Source: Leptotrichia sp. oral taxon 498
Lineage (GTDB): Bacteria; Fusobacteriota; Fusobacteriia; Fusobacteriales; Leptotrichiaceae
Assembly (NCBI RefSeq): GCF_002240055.1
Contig: NZ_CP016753.1
Span: 1-64,000 of the forward strand
Direction: 5' to 3'
DNA length: 64,000 nucleotides
The notes beneath the pieces are model-generated. The model saw nothing but the letters and a program-made list of their open reading frames with translations. It was not told the origin of the DNA and made no database searches. The position numbers were made by a program, and so were the translations under genes. Below, one piece after another: positions 8,230 through 18,367 of the stretch (within the stretch, counting starts at the first letter, position 1; each line of letters opens with the position of its first letter).

Positions 8230-11200
8230 TTGGATAACAACATTCAAAATGTAAAACTAAAAAAATACGAGCTTTCAAGAAATTCACTTTATGAGCCGTA
8301 TTTTGAAAAAGACAACTGCGGTATGGGATTTATCGCAAACATTGACAACAAGAAAACTAATCAAATCGTAAAAGACGGAATAAGAATTTTAGATGGATTA
8401 GAACATCGTGGAGCGGAAGGATATGACTCAGATACTGGAGATGGAGCTGGGCTTTTGTTTGAAGTGCCGCACGAATTTTTTGCAGGAATTATTCCAAATC
8501 TTCCAGAATTTGGAGATTATGGGGTTGGAAACATATTTTTCCCAACTGTAAAAGAAGAATTTGAAAAAATAAAGGCAATTATCGAAGAAACTGTGAAAAA
8601 CTCAAAAGATGAAATCCTAACTTGGAGAGAAGTTTCTATAAAAAAAGATGCCGTTGGAGTTCAAGCACAATCTACAATGCCATTTGTCTGGCAGCTTTTC
8701 ATAAAAAGAGTAAATTCATCAAAAGAAGATTTTGAAAAAAATCTTTATATTTTGAGAAAAAAAATTGAAAATGCTGTAAAAAAAGCAAATTGCGACACTG
8801 AAGATAAATTTTACATAACAAAATTATCTTCAAAATCAATAGTTTATAAAGGTCTAGTAAAACCTGACCAAATTGAGAACTTCTATATTGACTTGCAATC
8901 AGACAAGCTTGTAAGTTCTTATTGCCTAGTTCACCAAAGATTTAGTACAAACACTTTCCCGGCGTGGAAACTTGCACATCCGTTCAGATTTTTGGCACAC
9001 AATGGAGAAATTAATACGGTAAAAGGGAATGTGAACTGGATGAAAGCCAGAGAAATTGCACTATCTTCGCCTAACTATGAAGATATAAAAGAATTATTTC
9101 CTGTAAATGATGAAGAGTGGTCGGATTCAGCTAATCTTGATGCCATTATTGAACTTCTTGTATTTTCTGGAAAAACTTTGATGGAAGCAATTTCAATTTT
9201 AGTTCCTGCGGCTTGGGAAAAGGATCATACGAAATCTGAAGATTTGAAGGCATTTTATGACTATTATTCAGGATTAATGGAAGCTTGGGACGGACCTGCG
9301 GCCATGATTATGACTGATTCCAGATATTTAGTTGCAAAACTTGATAGAAATGGACTTAGACCGCTTAGATATATTTTGACTGATGATAATCAGATGCTTG
9401 TCGGTTCTGAAGTTGGAACTTTGCCAATTAAACCTGAAAATATTGTCCAAAGTGGAAGAGTTAAACCTGGAAAAGTTTTTGTAATTGATCTGGAAGAAAA
9501 AAAATTGTATAACGATGACGAAGTTAATGAAAAAGTTTTAAATGGAACAGATTTCAAAAAATTGATTAAAGATAAGAAAAACGTAAATGACTTGATGAAG
9601 GAAACTAATTTTGATTATAACAGAAATAGCGATTTAGATGACATTTACAACAAATTAAAATTATTTAGCTATTCAAGGGAAGATTTGCACATCTTGATTT
9701 CAAGAATGGCTATAACCGGGCAAGAACCGCTTGGTTCAATGGGAAATGACGCAGCACTTGCTATTTTTTCTGAAAAGCCAAAATTGCTTTACAGCTACTT
9801 TAAACAATTGTTTGCACAAGTAACAAATCCTCCAATTGACCCAATTAGAGAAAATTTTGTTATGTCGCTTAGAACTCAGCTTTACAGAAAAGCAAATATT
9901 CTAGAAAAAGATTCTGAAGCTGGGAAAACTTTAGTTTTGGATTCACCAATTATGGACAACAAGACTATGGAATTTTTGAAAAATTATGAAAGAGATGATA
10001 AAAAACCTGCTATTTTAGATATAACTTTCAAGCCAACTGAAAACTTGGAAGAAAGACTGGATAAAATATTTAAGCTTGCTGAAGATGCGATTGACAGTGG
10101 TGCAAAATCAATTATTTTATCTGACAGAAATACTGATACTGAAAATGCGGCAATTCCAGCTTTACTTGCTGTTGCTGGACTTCATCACTATTTAATTAGA
10201 AACAAAAAACGAAATGAAATTGATATTTTGGTAGAAACTGGAGAAGCTAGGGAAATTATGCATTTTGCATTGCTGATCGGATACGGTGCAACTGCGATTA
10301 ATCCTTACTTGGCACTTGATTCAATTGAATATATGGTAAAAAATAAACTTTACTTGAATGCCGATGAATCTGAAATAAAAGATTTGCAATACAACTATTT
10401 GAAAGCTCAGAAAAAATCAATCTTGAAAACTATGTCAAAAATGGGAATTTCAACTGTTGACAGTTACAGAGGAGCACAAATTTTTGAAGCTGTTGGATTA
10501 TCAACTGAATTAGTTAAAAAATATTTCACAGGAACTGTTTCAAGAATCGAAGGGCTTACAATTAAAACATTGGAAGATGAAGTGCTAAATAACTTTGATG
10601 ATGCAATTGACTCGATTAACCTTGGTGCTGAAACACTTTATGTGGATGGAGAATATTCTTGGATGAAGGAAGGAACAAATAGAATCTTGACTCCTGATGC
10701 GATTTCAAAAGTTCAAGATGCCGCAAATAGAGATGATTACAACACTTATAAGGAATTTGCAAAAATTGTAAACGACCAAAGTCAGCATTTGCTTACAATA
10801 AGAGGGATGTTAAAATTCCATTCTGACAGAAAACCTGTTTCAATTGACAAAGTTGAGCCAGTTGAAGCAATTATGAAACGATTTGTTACTGGAGCAATGT
10901 CATTTGGATCAATCTCAAAAGAAGCTCACGAAGCGATTGCAAGAGCATTAAATACAATTGGTGGTCGTTCTAACTGCGGAGAAGGTGGAGAAAATCCTGA
11001 AAGATTTTTAGATAACAGAAGAAGTGCTACAAAACAAATTGCATCTGGAAGATTTGGAGTTACAACTGATTACTTGGTAAATGCCGATGAATTACAAATT
11101 AAGATGGCTCAAGGGGCAAAACCTGGAGAAGGTGGACAATTACCTGGATTTAAAGTTAATAAGGAAATTGGAGCTACTCGTCATACAACGCCTGGAATTA

Positions 11201-12741
11201 GCTTAATTTCTCCACCACCACACCACGATATTTACTCAATCGAAGATTTGGCACAACTAATTTTTGATTTGAAAAATGTAAATGAAAAAGCTAGAATTAG
11301 TGTTAAATTGGTGTCTGAAGCTGGAGTTGGAGTCGTTGCCTCTGGAGTTGCTAAGGCAAAATCTGAAATGATATTAATTTCTGGACATGACGGAGGAACT
11401 GGAGCGTCTCCTCTATCTTCAATTAAACATGCTGGGTTACCTTGGGAATTAGGACTTTCTGAAGCTCACCAAATTTTAAAGGAACACAAATTGAGAAGCA
11501 GAGTTACTCTTCAAGTTGATGGGAAATTAAAAACTGGTAGAGATTTAGTAATTGGAGCGATTTTAGGAGCTGAAGAGTTTGGATTTGCAACAATGCCGCT
11601 TGTAATTTTAGGATGTATTATGATGAGAAAATGTCATACAAATATGTGTCCAGTTGGAGTTGCAACTCAGTCTGAAGAACTTCGTAAGAAATTTACCGGA
11701 CAATATGAAAATATCATCAGATACTTTAGATTTATTTCACAGGAAACAAGAGAAATTATGGCTGAACTTGGAGTTACAAAACTTGATGAATTAATTGGAA
11801 AAGCTGATGAATTCTTGGAAGTTTCTAAAACTTCAAAATTAGAAAAAGTTAAAAATGTAGACTTAGGAAAAATTCTTTACACTAACAAGAATAGCGACAG
11901 TCCAAATGTAAAAACTCAAAATCAAGACTTTAAAATGGAAAATATAATTGACAGAAAATTAATTAAACTTGCAAGTACAACTTTTGAAAGTGATAAAAAT
12001 AATGTTGCAAAAACTGTAATTAATGAAAAAATTGAAAACTTTGACAGAAGTTTTGGAGCTATGTTAAGTGGAGAAGTAGCTAGAACATTTGGTGGATACA
12101 CTCTTGAAGATGACACAATTACGTTAAACTTAGAAGGAATTGGTGGACAAAGTTTTGGGGTGTTTGGAGCAAAAGGTATAACTTATAACTTGACTGGACA
12201 ATCAAACGATTACATCGGAAAAGGACTGTTTGGAGCAAAAATTATTATTAAAAAACCTGAAGTTTCTAAATACGAAGCAGATGAAAATATAATTGGAGGA
12301 AATGCCATTTTATACGGTGCAATCAGAGGAGAAGCTTATTTAAACGGAGTCGTTGGAGAAAGATTCTGTGTTAGAAACTCTGGTGCGGTTGCTGTTGTAG
12401 AAGGTGTTGGAGATCACGGCTGTGAATACATGACTGGAGGTCGTGCTATTGTTTTAGGAGAAACTGGGAAAAACTTTGCCGCTGGTATGAGTGGTGGAAT
12501 TGCTTATGTTTATGATAAAAACAACACTTTTGAGAAAAATTTGAATAAAGAAATGGTCGATTTTGACGAACTTAACGAAGTTTATGAAAATGAAATAAAA
12601 ACTTATGTGGAAAAACACTTTAATTATACAGGAAGTGCCGTTGCAAAGGAAATTTTAAACAATTGGGAAGCTGAAAAACAAAACTTTAAAGTTGTTATTG
12701 CACCTGAATTTAAAGAAATATTTGAGAGAGGTGAGGCTTAA
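8230..12741 (+). CDS. gltB: glutamate synthase large (alpha) subunit
   Basis: The GGAGGT site at 8217 points to the TTG at 8230 (1503 residues) rather than the TTG at 8215, which overlaps that site. The N-terminal type 2 glutaminase begins at the Cys in 'EKDNCGMGF' (residue ~30); upstream residues are a propeptide removed in this family. A central linker domain is followed by the FMN/synthase domain ('GATRHTTPGISLISPPPHH') and the 3Fe-4S motif C-x5-C-x4-C in 'GCIMMRKCHTNMCPVG'. A glycine-rich beta-helix domain ends the protein. It turns glutamine and 2-oxoglutarate into two glutamates. gltD starts 2 bp after its stop. Confidence 0.97.
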   Translation: MDNNIQNVKLKKYELSRNSLYEPYFEKDNCGMGFIANIDNKKTNQIVKDGIRILDGLEHRGAEGYDSDTGDGAGLLFEVPHEFFAGIIPNLPEFGDYGVGNIFFPTVKEEFEKIKAIIEETVKNSKDEILTWREVSIKKDAVGVQAQSTMPFVWQLFIKRVNSSKEDFEKNLYILRKKIENAVKKANCDTEDKFYITKLSSKSIVYKGLVKPDQIENFYIDLQSDKLVSSYCLVHQRFSTNTFPAWKLAHPFRFLAHNGEINTVKGNVNWMKAREIALSSPNYEDIKELFPVNDEEWSDSANLDAIIELLVFSGKTLMEAISILVPAAWEKDHTKSEDLKAFYDYYSGLMEAWDGPAAMIMTDSRYLVAKLDRNGLRPLRYILTDDNQMLVGSEVGTLPIKPENIVQSGRVKPGKVFVIDLEEKKLYNDDEVNEKVLNGTDFKKLIKDKKNVNDLMKETNFDYNRNSDLDDIYNKLKLFSYSREDLHILISRMAITGQEPLGSMGNDAALAIFSEKPKLLYSYFKQLFAQVTNPPIDPIRENFVMSLRTQLYRKANILEKDSEAGKTLVLDSPIMDNKTMEFLKNYERDDKKPAILDITFKPTENLEERLDKIFKLAEDAIDSGAKSIILSDRNTDTENAAIPALLAVAGLHHYLIRNKKRNEIDILVETGEAREIMHFALLIGYGATAINPYLALDSIEYMVKNKLYLNADESEIKDLQYNYLKAQKKSILKTMSKMGISTVDSYRGAQIFEAVGLSTELVKKYFTGTVSRIEGLTIKTLEDEVLNNFDDAIDSINLGAETLYVDGEYSWMKEGTNRILTPDAISKVQDAANRDDYNTYKEFAKIVNDQSQHLLTIRGMLKFHSDRKPVSIDKVEPVEAIMKRFVTGAMSFGSISKEAHEAIARALNTIGGRSNCGEGGENPERFLDNRRSATKQIASGRFGVTTDYLVNADELQIKMAQGAKPGEGGQLPGFKVNKEIGATRHTTPGISLISPPPHHDIYSIEDLAQLIFDLKNVNEKARISVKLVSEAGVGVVASGVAKAKSEMILISGHDGGTGASPLSSIKHAGLPWELGLSEAHQILKEHKLRSRVTLQVDGKLKTGRDLVIGAILGAEEFGFATMPLVILGCIMMRKCHTNMCPVGVATQSEELRKKFTGQYENIIRYFRFISQETREIMAELGVTKLDELIGKADEFLEVSKTSKLEKVKNVDLGKILYTNKNSDSPNVKTQNQDFKMENIIDRKLIKLASTTFESDKNNVAKTVINEKIENFDRSFGAMLSGEVARTFGGYTLEDDTITLNLEGIGGQSFGVFGAKGITYNLTGQSNDYIGKGLFGAKIIIKKPEVSKYEADENIIGGNAILYGAIRGEAYLNGVVGERFCVRNSGAVAVVEGVGDHGCEYMTGGRAIVLGETGKNFAAGMSGGIAYVYDKNNTFEKNLNKEMVDFDELNEVYENEIKTYVEKHFNYTGSAVAKEILNNWEAEKQNFKVVIAPEFKEIFERGEA

Positions 12742-12743
12742 AA

Positions 12744-14192
12744 ATGGGAAAACTAGATGGATTTTTAGAAATACATAGAGAAGAGAAAAAAATTAGGGAG
12801 ATTTCTGACAGAATTAAAGATTTTAATGAAATTGACATCCCTTTAAATGATGAATACATAGAAACACAGGCGGCTAGATGTATGGACTGCGGAGTTCCTT
12901 TTTGCCATTGGGCCTGTCCAGTTGACAACCACTGTCCTGAATGGCAGGATTTAGTCTATAACGGCGAATGGAAAAAGGCTTTGGACTTACTTTTGTCAAC
13001 AAATCCATTTCCTGAATTTACTGGGCGAATTTGTCCAGCACTTTGTGAAGGAAGCTGTACTTTAGGAAAAAATGACAAGCCTGTAACTACTAAAAATATT
13101 GAACTTGCCATTATTGAAAAAGGTTGGAAAAACGGATGGGTAAAACCAAAAACTCCTAAAAAAAGATTTGACAAAAAAATCGCAGTAATTGGAAGTGGAC
13201 CATCTGGACTTGCTGCTGCTCAAACTTTAAACAGATTTGGGTATAATGTGACAGTTTACGAAAAAAGTGAAAGAGCTGGAGGATTACTTGCACTTGGAAT
13301 TCCTGATTTTAAGCTTGACAAGAAAATAATTGACAGAAGAGTAAAACTTATGGAAGAAGAAGGCGTTAAATTTATTTACAATACTGAAGCTGGAGAAGAT
13401 ATTTCCAACGAAGAACTGGAAAAGGAGTTTGATATAATTCTTATGTCTTGCGGATCAAAACAAGCTAGAGATTTGAATATCAAAGGAAGAGAAGCAAAAG
13501 GCGTTTATCTTGCAATGGACTTTTTGACTCAGCAAAACAGAAAAGTAAACAATATTCCTTTGTACAACGAAGAAATTGACGTAAAAGGTAAAAATGTGCT
13601 TGTAATTGGTGGTGGAGATACTGGTTCTGACTGTGTTGGAACTTCTGTAAGACAAGGTGCTGCCAGTGTAAAACAAATTGAAATTTTAAATAAGCCATCT
13701 GAAACTCGTACATCAAAAAACCCTTGGCCACAATTTCCAATGTATCTAAAAACTTCGACTTCTCACAAGGAAGCGACAGAAGTTTACGGAAATGACCCAA
13801 GGGAATGGAATGTTACAACAAAAGAATTTGTAAAAGATGAAAACGGAAATCTTTGTGGAGTAAAAATTGCGAAAGTTGAAAGTTTTGTAAATGAAGATAG
13901 AAGACTTGGATTTAGGGAAGTTGAGGGCTCTGAAGAAATAATGAAAGTTGACTTTGTCTTTTTAGCAATCGGATTTTTACATCCATACTTTGAAGGACTT
14001 TTAGAAAACTCAAAAGTTGAATTGGATGGGCGTGGAAATGTTAGTGCAAACGTCATCGACTTTAAAACTTCTGCTCCAAAATATTTTGCCGCAGGAGATG
14101 TGAGACGAGGGCAATCACTTGTTGTCTGGGCAATTAGTGAAGGTAGAAATGCTGCGAAGGCTATTCATGAATATTTGAGAAAAAATAAATAA
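12744..14192 (+). CDS. gltD: glutamate synthase small (beta) subunit, NAD(P)H-dependent
   Basis: A 482-residue partner of GltB that takes electrons from NAD(P)H and passes them through FAD and 4Fe-4S clusters. The N-terminal cysteine region 'CMDCGVPFCHWACPV' plus 'CPALCEGSCTLG' binds the clusters. FAD and nucleotide sites are 'GSGPSGLAAAQTL' (~residue 151) and 'GGGDTGSDCVG' (~residue 289). The length is typical. The ribosome site GAGAGAGGTGAGG lies within the end of gltB, so the two are translationally linked. A strong terminator follows. Confidence 0.97.
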   Translation: MGKLDGFLEIHREEKKIREISDRIKDFNEIDIPLNDEYIETQAARCMDCGVPFCHWACPVDNHCPEWQDLVYNGEWKKALDLLLSTNPFPEFTGRICPALCEGSCTLGKNDKPVTTKNIELAIIEKGWKNGWVKPKTPKKRFDKKIAVIGSGPSGLAAAQTLNRFGYNVTVYEKSERAGGLLALGIPDFKLDKKIIDRRVKLMEEEGVKFIYNTEAGEDISNEELEKEFDIILMSCGSKQARDLNIKGREAKGVYLAMDFLTQQNRKVNNIPLYNEEIDVKGKNVLVIGGGDTGSDCVGTSVRQGAASVKQIEILNKPSETRTSKNPWPQFPMYLKTSTSHKEATEVYGNDPREWNVTTKEFVKDENGNLCGVKIAKVESFVNEDRRLGFREVEGSEEIMKVDFVFLAIGFLHPYFEGLLENSKVELDGRGNVSANVIDFKTSAPKYFAAGDVRRGQSLVVWAISEGRNAAKAIHEYLRKNK

Positions 14193-14200
14193 TATATAAC

Positions 14201-14240
14201 AAACCTCTTAGAAAAAATAAAATTCTAAGAGGTTTTTTTA
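14201..14240 (+). terminator. gltBD terminator
   Basis: A 13-bp stem (AAACCTCTTAGAA / TTCTAAGAGGTTT) and seven T follow 8 bp after the gltD stop. The A run on the other side lets it also serve accA, which converges from the right. Confidence 0.9.
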
Positions 14241-14293
14241 TTTTAATTTATAAATAAATTTAAATAAATTAATTTTTTTATTTTTAGAAAATT

Positions 14294-15238
14294 TTATTCA
14301 GAAAATTCTCCCATTTTTCTAAATTTTTCGTATCTTCTCTCAAGTAATTCCTCAATAGAGAATTTATCTATTTTTTTAAATTCCTCTAAAACAGCCATTC
14401 TTAAATTTTGCGCCGTTTTTTCAAAATCTCTATGTGCTCCGCCTAATGGTTCTTTAACTATTCCGTCAATTACTCCCAGATTTTTTAGACTTATTGCATC
14501 CATTTTCAAATTTTTAGCAGCTTCTGGAGCTTTTGAAGCGTCGTTAAAAAGTATTGAAGCACATCCTTCAGGCGAAATAACAGAATATACACTATTTTCA
14601 AGCATAAGCACAGAATCAGCGACACCAATTCCAAGTGCACCTCCGCTTCCTCCTTCACCGATGACAACAGATATAATAGGTACTTTTAATCCAAACATTT
14701 CCGCCAGATTTTTAGCGATTGCTTCTCCCTGACCTTTTTCTTCAGCTTCAATCCCTGGATAAGCTCCTGCTGTGTCTATCAAAGTTAAAATAGGAAGTTT
14801 AAATCTCTCAGCCATTCTCATAAGTCTCAGCGCTTTTCTGTATCCTTCTGGACTTGCCATTCCAAAATTTCTGTAAATATTTGAATCGATGTCTCTACCT
14901 TTTTGATGTCCAATTATCATAAGCTTATATCCTTCAACATTTGCCAGTCCTCCAACAATTGCATGATCATCTTTAGATAATCTATCTCCGTGAAGTTCAA
15001 CAAAATCCTCAGTTAATTCATTTATATAATCTAGTGTATACGGTCTTTGCGGATTTCTTGAGATTTGGATTCTAGCCCAAGCATCCATCTCATTTTCTTC
15101 AAAATTTCTATACTTTTCTTCCAGCTGCTTTTCCAATTCAGAAATTTGAGATGAAAAGTCAATGCTTTTTTCTTTGGAAAAATTTTTTAACTCTGCTATG
15201 TTATTTTCTAATTCTTTTATTTCATCTTTTAAATTCAT
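14294..15238 (-). CDS. accA: acetyl-CoA carboxylase carboxyltransferase, alpha subunit
   Basis: 314 residues, the family's usual length. A helical N-terminal region (~1-45) precedes the crotonase-fold carboxyltransferase domain with 'ARIQISRNPQRPYTLDYI', 'VGGLANVEG', 'IGHQKGRD', 'TPGAYPGIEAEEKGQ'-like 'DTAGAYPGIEAEEKGQ' and 'VIGEGGSGGALGIGVAD'. With AccD it moves the carboxyl group from biotin to acetyl-CoA for fatty-acid synthesis. It follows accD by 36 bp, start after AGAGAGGA. accB and accC are not in the window, so the complex is encoded at more than one locus. Confidence 0.96.
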   Translation of the reverse strand: MNLKDEIKELENNIAELKNFSKEKSIDFSSQISELEKQLEEKYRNFEENEMDAWARIQISRNPQRPYTLDYINELTEDFVELHGDRLSKDDHAIVGGLANVEGYKLMIIGHQKGRDIDSNIYRNFGMASPEGYRKALRLMRMAERFKLPILTLIDTAGAYPGIEAEEKGQGEAIAKNLAEMFGLKVPIISVVIGEGGSGGALGIGVADSVLMLENSVYSVISPEGCASILFNDASKAPEAAKNLKMDAISLKNLGVIDGIVKEPLGGAHRDFEKTAQNLRMAVLEEFKKIDKFSIEELLERRYEKFRKMGEFSE

Positions 15239-15274
15239 ATCTTTTCCTCTCTAATTTTAATAAAATTTATTAAA

Positions 15275-16126
15275 TTATATTAATTTTTCAATTATTCTAT
15301 AAATTGTTTCTTTCAGATCTTTTCTTTCAGAAATAACATCCACCATCCCATGTTCCAACAAAAATTCCGCTCTTTGAAATCCTTTTGGCAATTTTTGATT
15401 AACAGTTTGCTCAATTACTCTTGGCCCTGCAAATGCAATTAGCGCATTTGGCTCAGTCACAATTACATCTCCAAGCATTGCAAACGATGCCGTAACTCCA
15501 CCTGTAGTCGGATCGACTGGAACGGAGATAAAAGGAATCCCAGCTTCATTTAATCTTTTTACAGCTCCAGAGGTCTTTGCCATTTGCATAAGTGAAACAA
15601 TTCCCTCCTGCATTCTAGCTCCACCAGAGCTTGAGACAATTACAACCGGTATTTTTTTCTCAAGTCCACGTTCTAACGCACGAGTTATTTTTTCTCCAAC
15701 AACGGAACCCATACTACCACCCATAAAATTAAATTCCATAGCCGCAATACTAACTTCTATCCCATTTATTTTCCCAATTCCACTGATTACACCGTCAAGC
15801 ATTCTACTTTTTTCTCTTGCCACTTCCAATTTTTCTTCGTAACCTGAAAAATCTAAGATATTTTTTGAATGAACCGTCATATCTTCTTCAAAAAATGTCT
15901 CATGATCAATAAGCAGCTCAATTCGTTCAAATGCCGTAAGCCTAAAATAATTTCCACATTTTGGACAAATATTTAAATTGTTTTTTAAATCTTCGTTGTA
16001 AATGATTTCATTACAACGCTTACATTTTTGCCACTTATTGTCATCAACAACATCAAGCGTCAATTTTGATTTAGCTGTAAGTGTTGCATACTTGTTTTTT
16101 GATTTTCTGCTCGAAAATAATCCCAT
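15275..16126 (-). CDS. accD: acetyl-CoA carboxylase carboxyltransferase, beta subunit
   Basis: 283 residues from the ATG at 16126, which follows GAGAGGT; the longer GTG start covers that site and is rejected. The N-terminal zinc ribbon is CKRC ... CPKC (about residues 35-57), followed by the carboxyltransferase fold with 'GGSMGSVVGEKI', 'SSSGGARMQEG' and 'PTTGGVTASFAMLGD'. It is the partner of AccA and is placed directly upstream of it, the usual accDA order. No clear promoter was picked in the 130 bp upstream. Confidence 0.96.
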   Translation of the reverse strand: MGLFSSRKSKNKYATLTAKSKLTLDVVDDNKWQKCKRCNEIIYNEDLKNNLNICPKCGNYFRLTAFERIELLIDHETFFEEDMTVHSKNILDFSGYEEKLEVAREKSRMLDGVISGIGKINGIEVSIAAMEFNFMGGSMGSVVGEKITRALERGLEKKIPVVIVSSSGGARMQEGIVSLMQMAKTSGAVKRLNEAGIPFISVPVDPTTGGVTASFAMLGDVIVTEPNALIAFAGPRVIEQTVNQKLPKGFQRAEFLLEHGMVDVISERKDLKETIYRIIEKLI

Positions 16127-16259
16127 TTTTTTACCTCTCACATTTATTAATTTTTATTGATTTTTACTTTACTTAAAATAGTAAAATATAACACATGTTA
16201 CATAAAGATGATACCCTATCATAATTAGAAAAAACTTTATTTAATATTATTAAATCATA

Positions 16260-17225
16260 TTAAATAAAAACTTCACTTTCAATTGAAAATTTAAAATTAT
16301 CAAAAGAAACGAAATAGCAGCACAAATAAAATTTTTCCCCTTTTTTTCCATATTTAGAATCTCCAATTATTGGTAAACCTGCATTTGCAAGTTGTGCTCT
16401 TATCTGATGCTTTCTTCCAGTTACCAAATCAATATCCAAAACTATATTTTTTTTATCTTTTAATAATTCAAAATTTTTTAAGTGTGCAAGTTTTTTCTCT
16501 TTAAAATATGTGATACTTTTTTTTGAATCTTTTGAAATTGGACTGTCGCTTACAATTACTCCATTTTTTCCTGTTGTCAAATAATTTTCAATCTTAAAAT
16601 TTAATTTATCCTCTTTTTTTAATTTTTTTAACTCTTTTAATTCTTTAATATTTACATTATCTATATTATTTGTATTTTTCTTATTGTTATTTTGAACAAT
16701 CGCAAAATATTTTTTTTTGACTTCATTATTTCTAATTTTTTCCGAAATGTACCGTAAAAACTTTAAATTCTTACAGCCAATCACAAGTCCTGATGTATCG
16801 TAATCCAAGCGATTTGAAAAATTTATATTCTTATTTTGATAAATTTTTTTAAAAACTTCTGAAAGTCCATAACTATGCCCAGTTCCTTTGTGCATCGCAA
16901 CTTTTTCTTTCTTATTCACAATGAAAAAATCTTTATTCTCAAAAATTATCATTTTTTTATAATTTTCAATATCCTCTTTTTTTATCTTAATTTTTTCAAA
17001 ATTATTTTCTTTTTTTTCAGAAGATTTCAACATTTTTATTGTCAGAATATCGCCCAAAGAAAGTCTATAACTTTCTTTGGACTTTTTAGCATTAACTTTC
17101 ACATCTCCATTTCTAATAGCGGAAAAAATTTTGCTAAGCGACTCATTTTTAAACTGTTTTCGCAAATACCTGTCAAGACGCATATTTTCCATTTCAGAGT
17201 TCACAACTACTTTTTTTTCTTCCAA
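16260..17225 (-). CDS. RluC/RluD-family pseudouridine synthase
   Basis: 321 residues: an S4-like RNA-binding domain (~10-65, 'MRLDRYLRKQF...IRNGDVKVN') and a pseudouridine synthase domain with the catalytic Asp in 'NRLDYDTSGLVIG' and 'TGRKHQIRAQLA'. The usual HRLD reads NRLD here. A low-complexity Lys/Asn-rich insertion lies near residues 185-215, after 'KKKYFAIV'. The start is TTG at 17225 after AGGAG. It is the last gene of the long envelope operon, 9 bp behind rodA. Whether it modifies 23S rRNA at the RluC, RluD or another site cannot be told. Confidence 0.87.
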   Translation of the reverse strand: MEEKKVVVNSEMENMRLDRYLRKQFKNESLSKIFSAIRNGDVKVNAKKSKESYRLSLGDILTIKMLKSSEKKENNFEKIKIKKEDIENYKKMIIFENKDFFIVNKKEKVAMHKGTGHSYGLSEVFKKIYQNKNINFSNRLDYDTSGLVIGCKNLKFLRYISEKIRNNEVKKKYFAIVQNNNKKNTNNIDNVNIKELKELKKLKKEDKLNFKIENYLTTGKNGVIVSDSPISKDSKKSITYFKEKKLAHLKNFELLKDKKNIVLDIDLVTGRKHQIRAQLANAGLPIIGDSKYGKKGEKFYLCCYFVSFDNFKFSIESEVFI

Positions 17226-17234
17226 ATTTTTCTC

Positions 17235-18338
17235 CTAATCTGCGTGAATTTTTACACTCTCAACTAATCCTATCATAAGAAATGCCGCAAGAAATGAACT
17301 TCCTCCATAACTCATAAAAAGAAGCGGCTTTCCAGTAACTGGCACAAGTCCTATTGTCATTCCAACATTTACGATTACATGCATAAAAAACACGCCTGAA
17401 ATTCCGTAGAGGAGCAATTTCCCAAATTCATCATGTATTACACGAGTTATTCTCATCGTCCTGAATATAAGCCCGAAATATAATAGCAAAGTTAAAACCG
17501 AACCAGCAAACCCCAATTCTTCAGATAAAACTGAGAAAATAAAGTCTGTCTGAGCTTCTGGTAAAAATTCCAGTCGACTTTGACTTCCTTGCAAAACTCC
17601 CTTTCCAAGAACTCCTCCTGCTCCAACTGAAATTTTAGACTGAGTGACGTGCCACCCAGTTCCTTTCTCATCTTTTTCTGGCCGCAAAAATGTTTCCACT
17701 CTCGTTTTTTGATATTTACTAAGCACAAATCTATACACAGGATAAATTGAGAGCAAGATAACCGTTCCAATTATCCAAATCGGCTTCATATTCGCACCGT
17801 ATAAAAATATCATAAATACATAAGCTGCGACTGTAATCAAAGTTGTTCCCAAATCTGGCTGAATTAAAATTAAAAGAATAAGTGGTGAAACAGGCAAAAT
17901 TGCTGTTACAATATCTTTTAAATTATTAATTCCATCTTTATATTCTTGTGCAATTCTATATGCAATCATTATGATAATTGCAATTTTTACAAATTCCGAA
18001 GGCTGCAATTGAAAAGGTCCAATCGAAATCCAACGTTGCGCTCCCAATGTTTTTTTTCCTAAAAATCTTACAACAAGTAAAAGAACAATACATATCCCAT
18101 ATATATGTCTAGTGTATTTTTTTACTTCTCTGTAATCAATAAACGATATAATAATTAGTAAAATTGTCCCTATCACAATCCACATGATATTTTTCCCAAC
18201 AAATCCACTTTTTCTTGTCGCACTGTAAACAAATATTGTACTAAGTGTTACAAGTGCATATATTATCAACAAAATTATTTTGTCCATCTGAGAAAAACTA
18301 TTTTTTATCTGTTCTAATAATCTCTGGTTCTGTAACAT
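17235..18338 (-). CDS. rodA: SEDS peptidoglycan polymerase, RodA/MrdB type
   Basis: About ten membrane segments in 367 residues, with SEDS motifs 'GAQRWISIGPFQLQPSEFVKI', 'PDLGTTLITVAAY' and 'EAQTDFIFSVLSEELGF'. The length and the QPSE region fit RodA, the glycosyltransferase for side-wall elongation, rather than FtsW; this split is inference. AGGAG abuts the first ATG (18344) but is 6 bp from the second (18338), which is chosen. It is embedded in the lpt/sec/alr operon. Confidence 0.9.
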   Translation of the reverse strand: MLQNQRLLEQIKNSFSQMDKIILLIIYALVTLSTIFVYSATRKSGFVGKNIMWIVIGTILLIIISFIDYREVKKYTRHIYGICIVLLLVVRFLGKKTLGAQRWISIGPFQLQPSEFVKIAIIIMIAYRIAQEYKDGINNLKDIVTAILPVSPLILLILIQPDLGTTLITVAAYVFMIFLYGANMKPIWIIGTVILLSIYPVYRFVLSKYQKTRVETFLRPEKDEKGTGWHVTQSKISVGAGGVLGKGVLQGSQSRLEFLPEAQTDFIFSVLSEELGFAGSVLTLLLYFGLIFRTMRITRVIHDEFGKLLLYGISGVFFMHVIVNVGMTIGLVPVTGKPLLFMSYGGSSFLAAFLMIGLVESVKIHAD

Positions 18339-18367
18339 TTTCATCTCCTAATTTTATTTTATATTTC

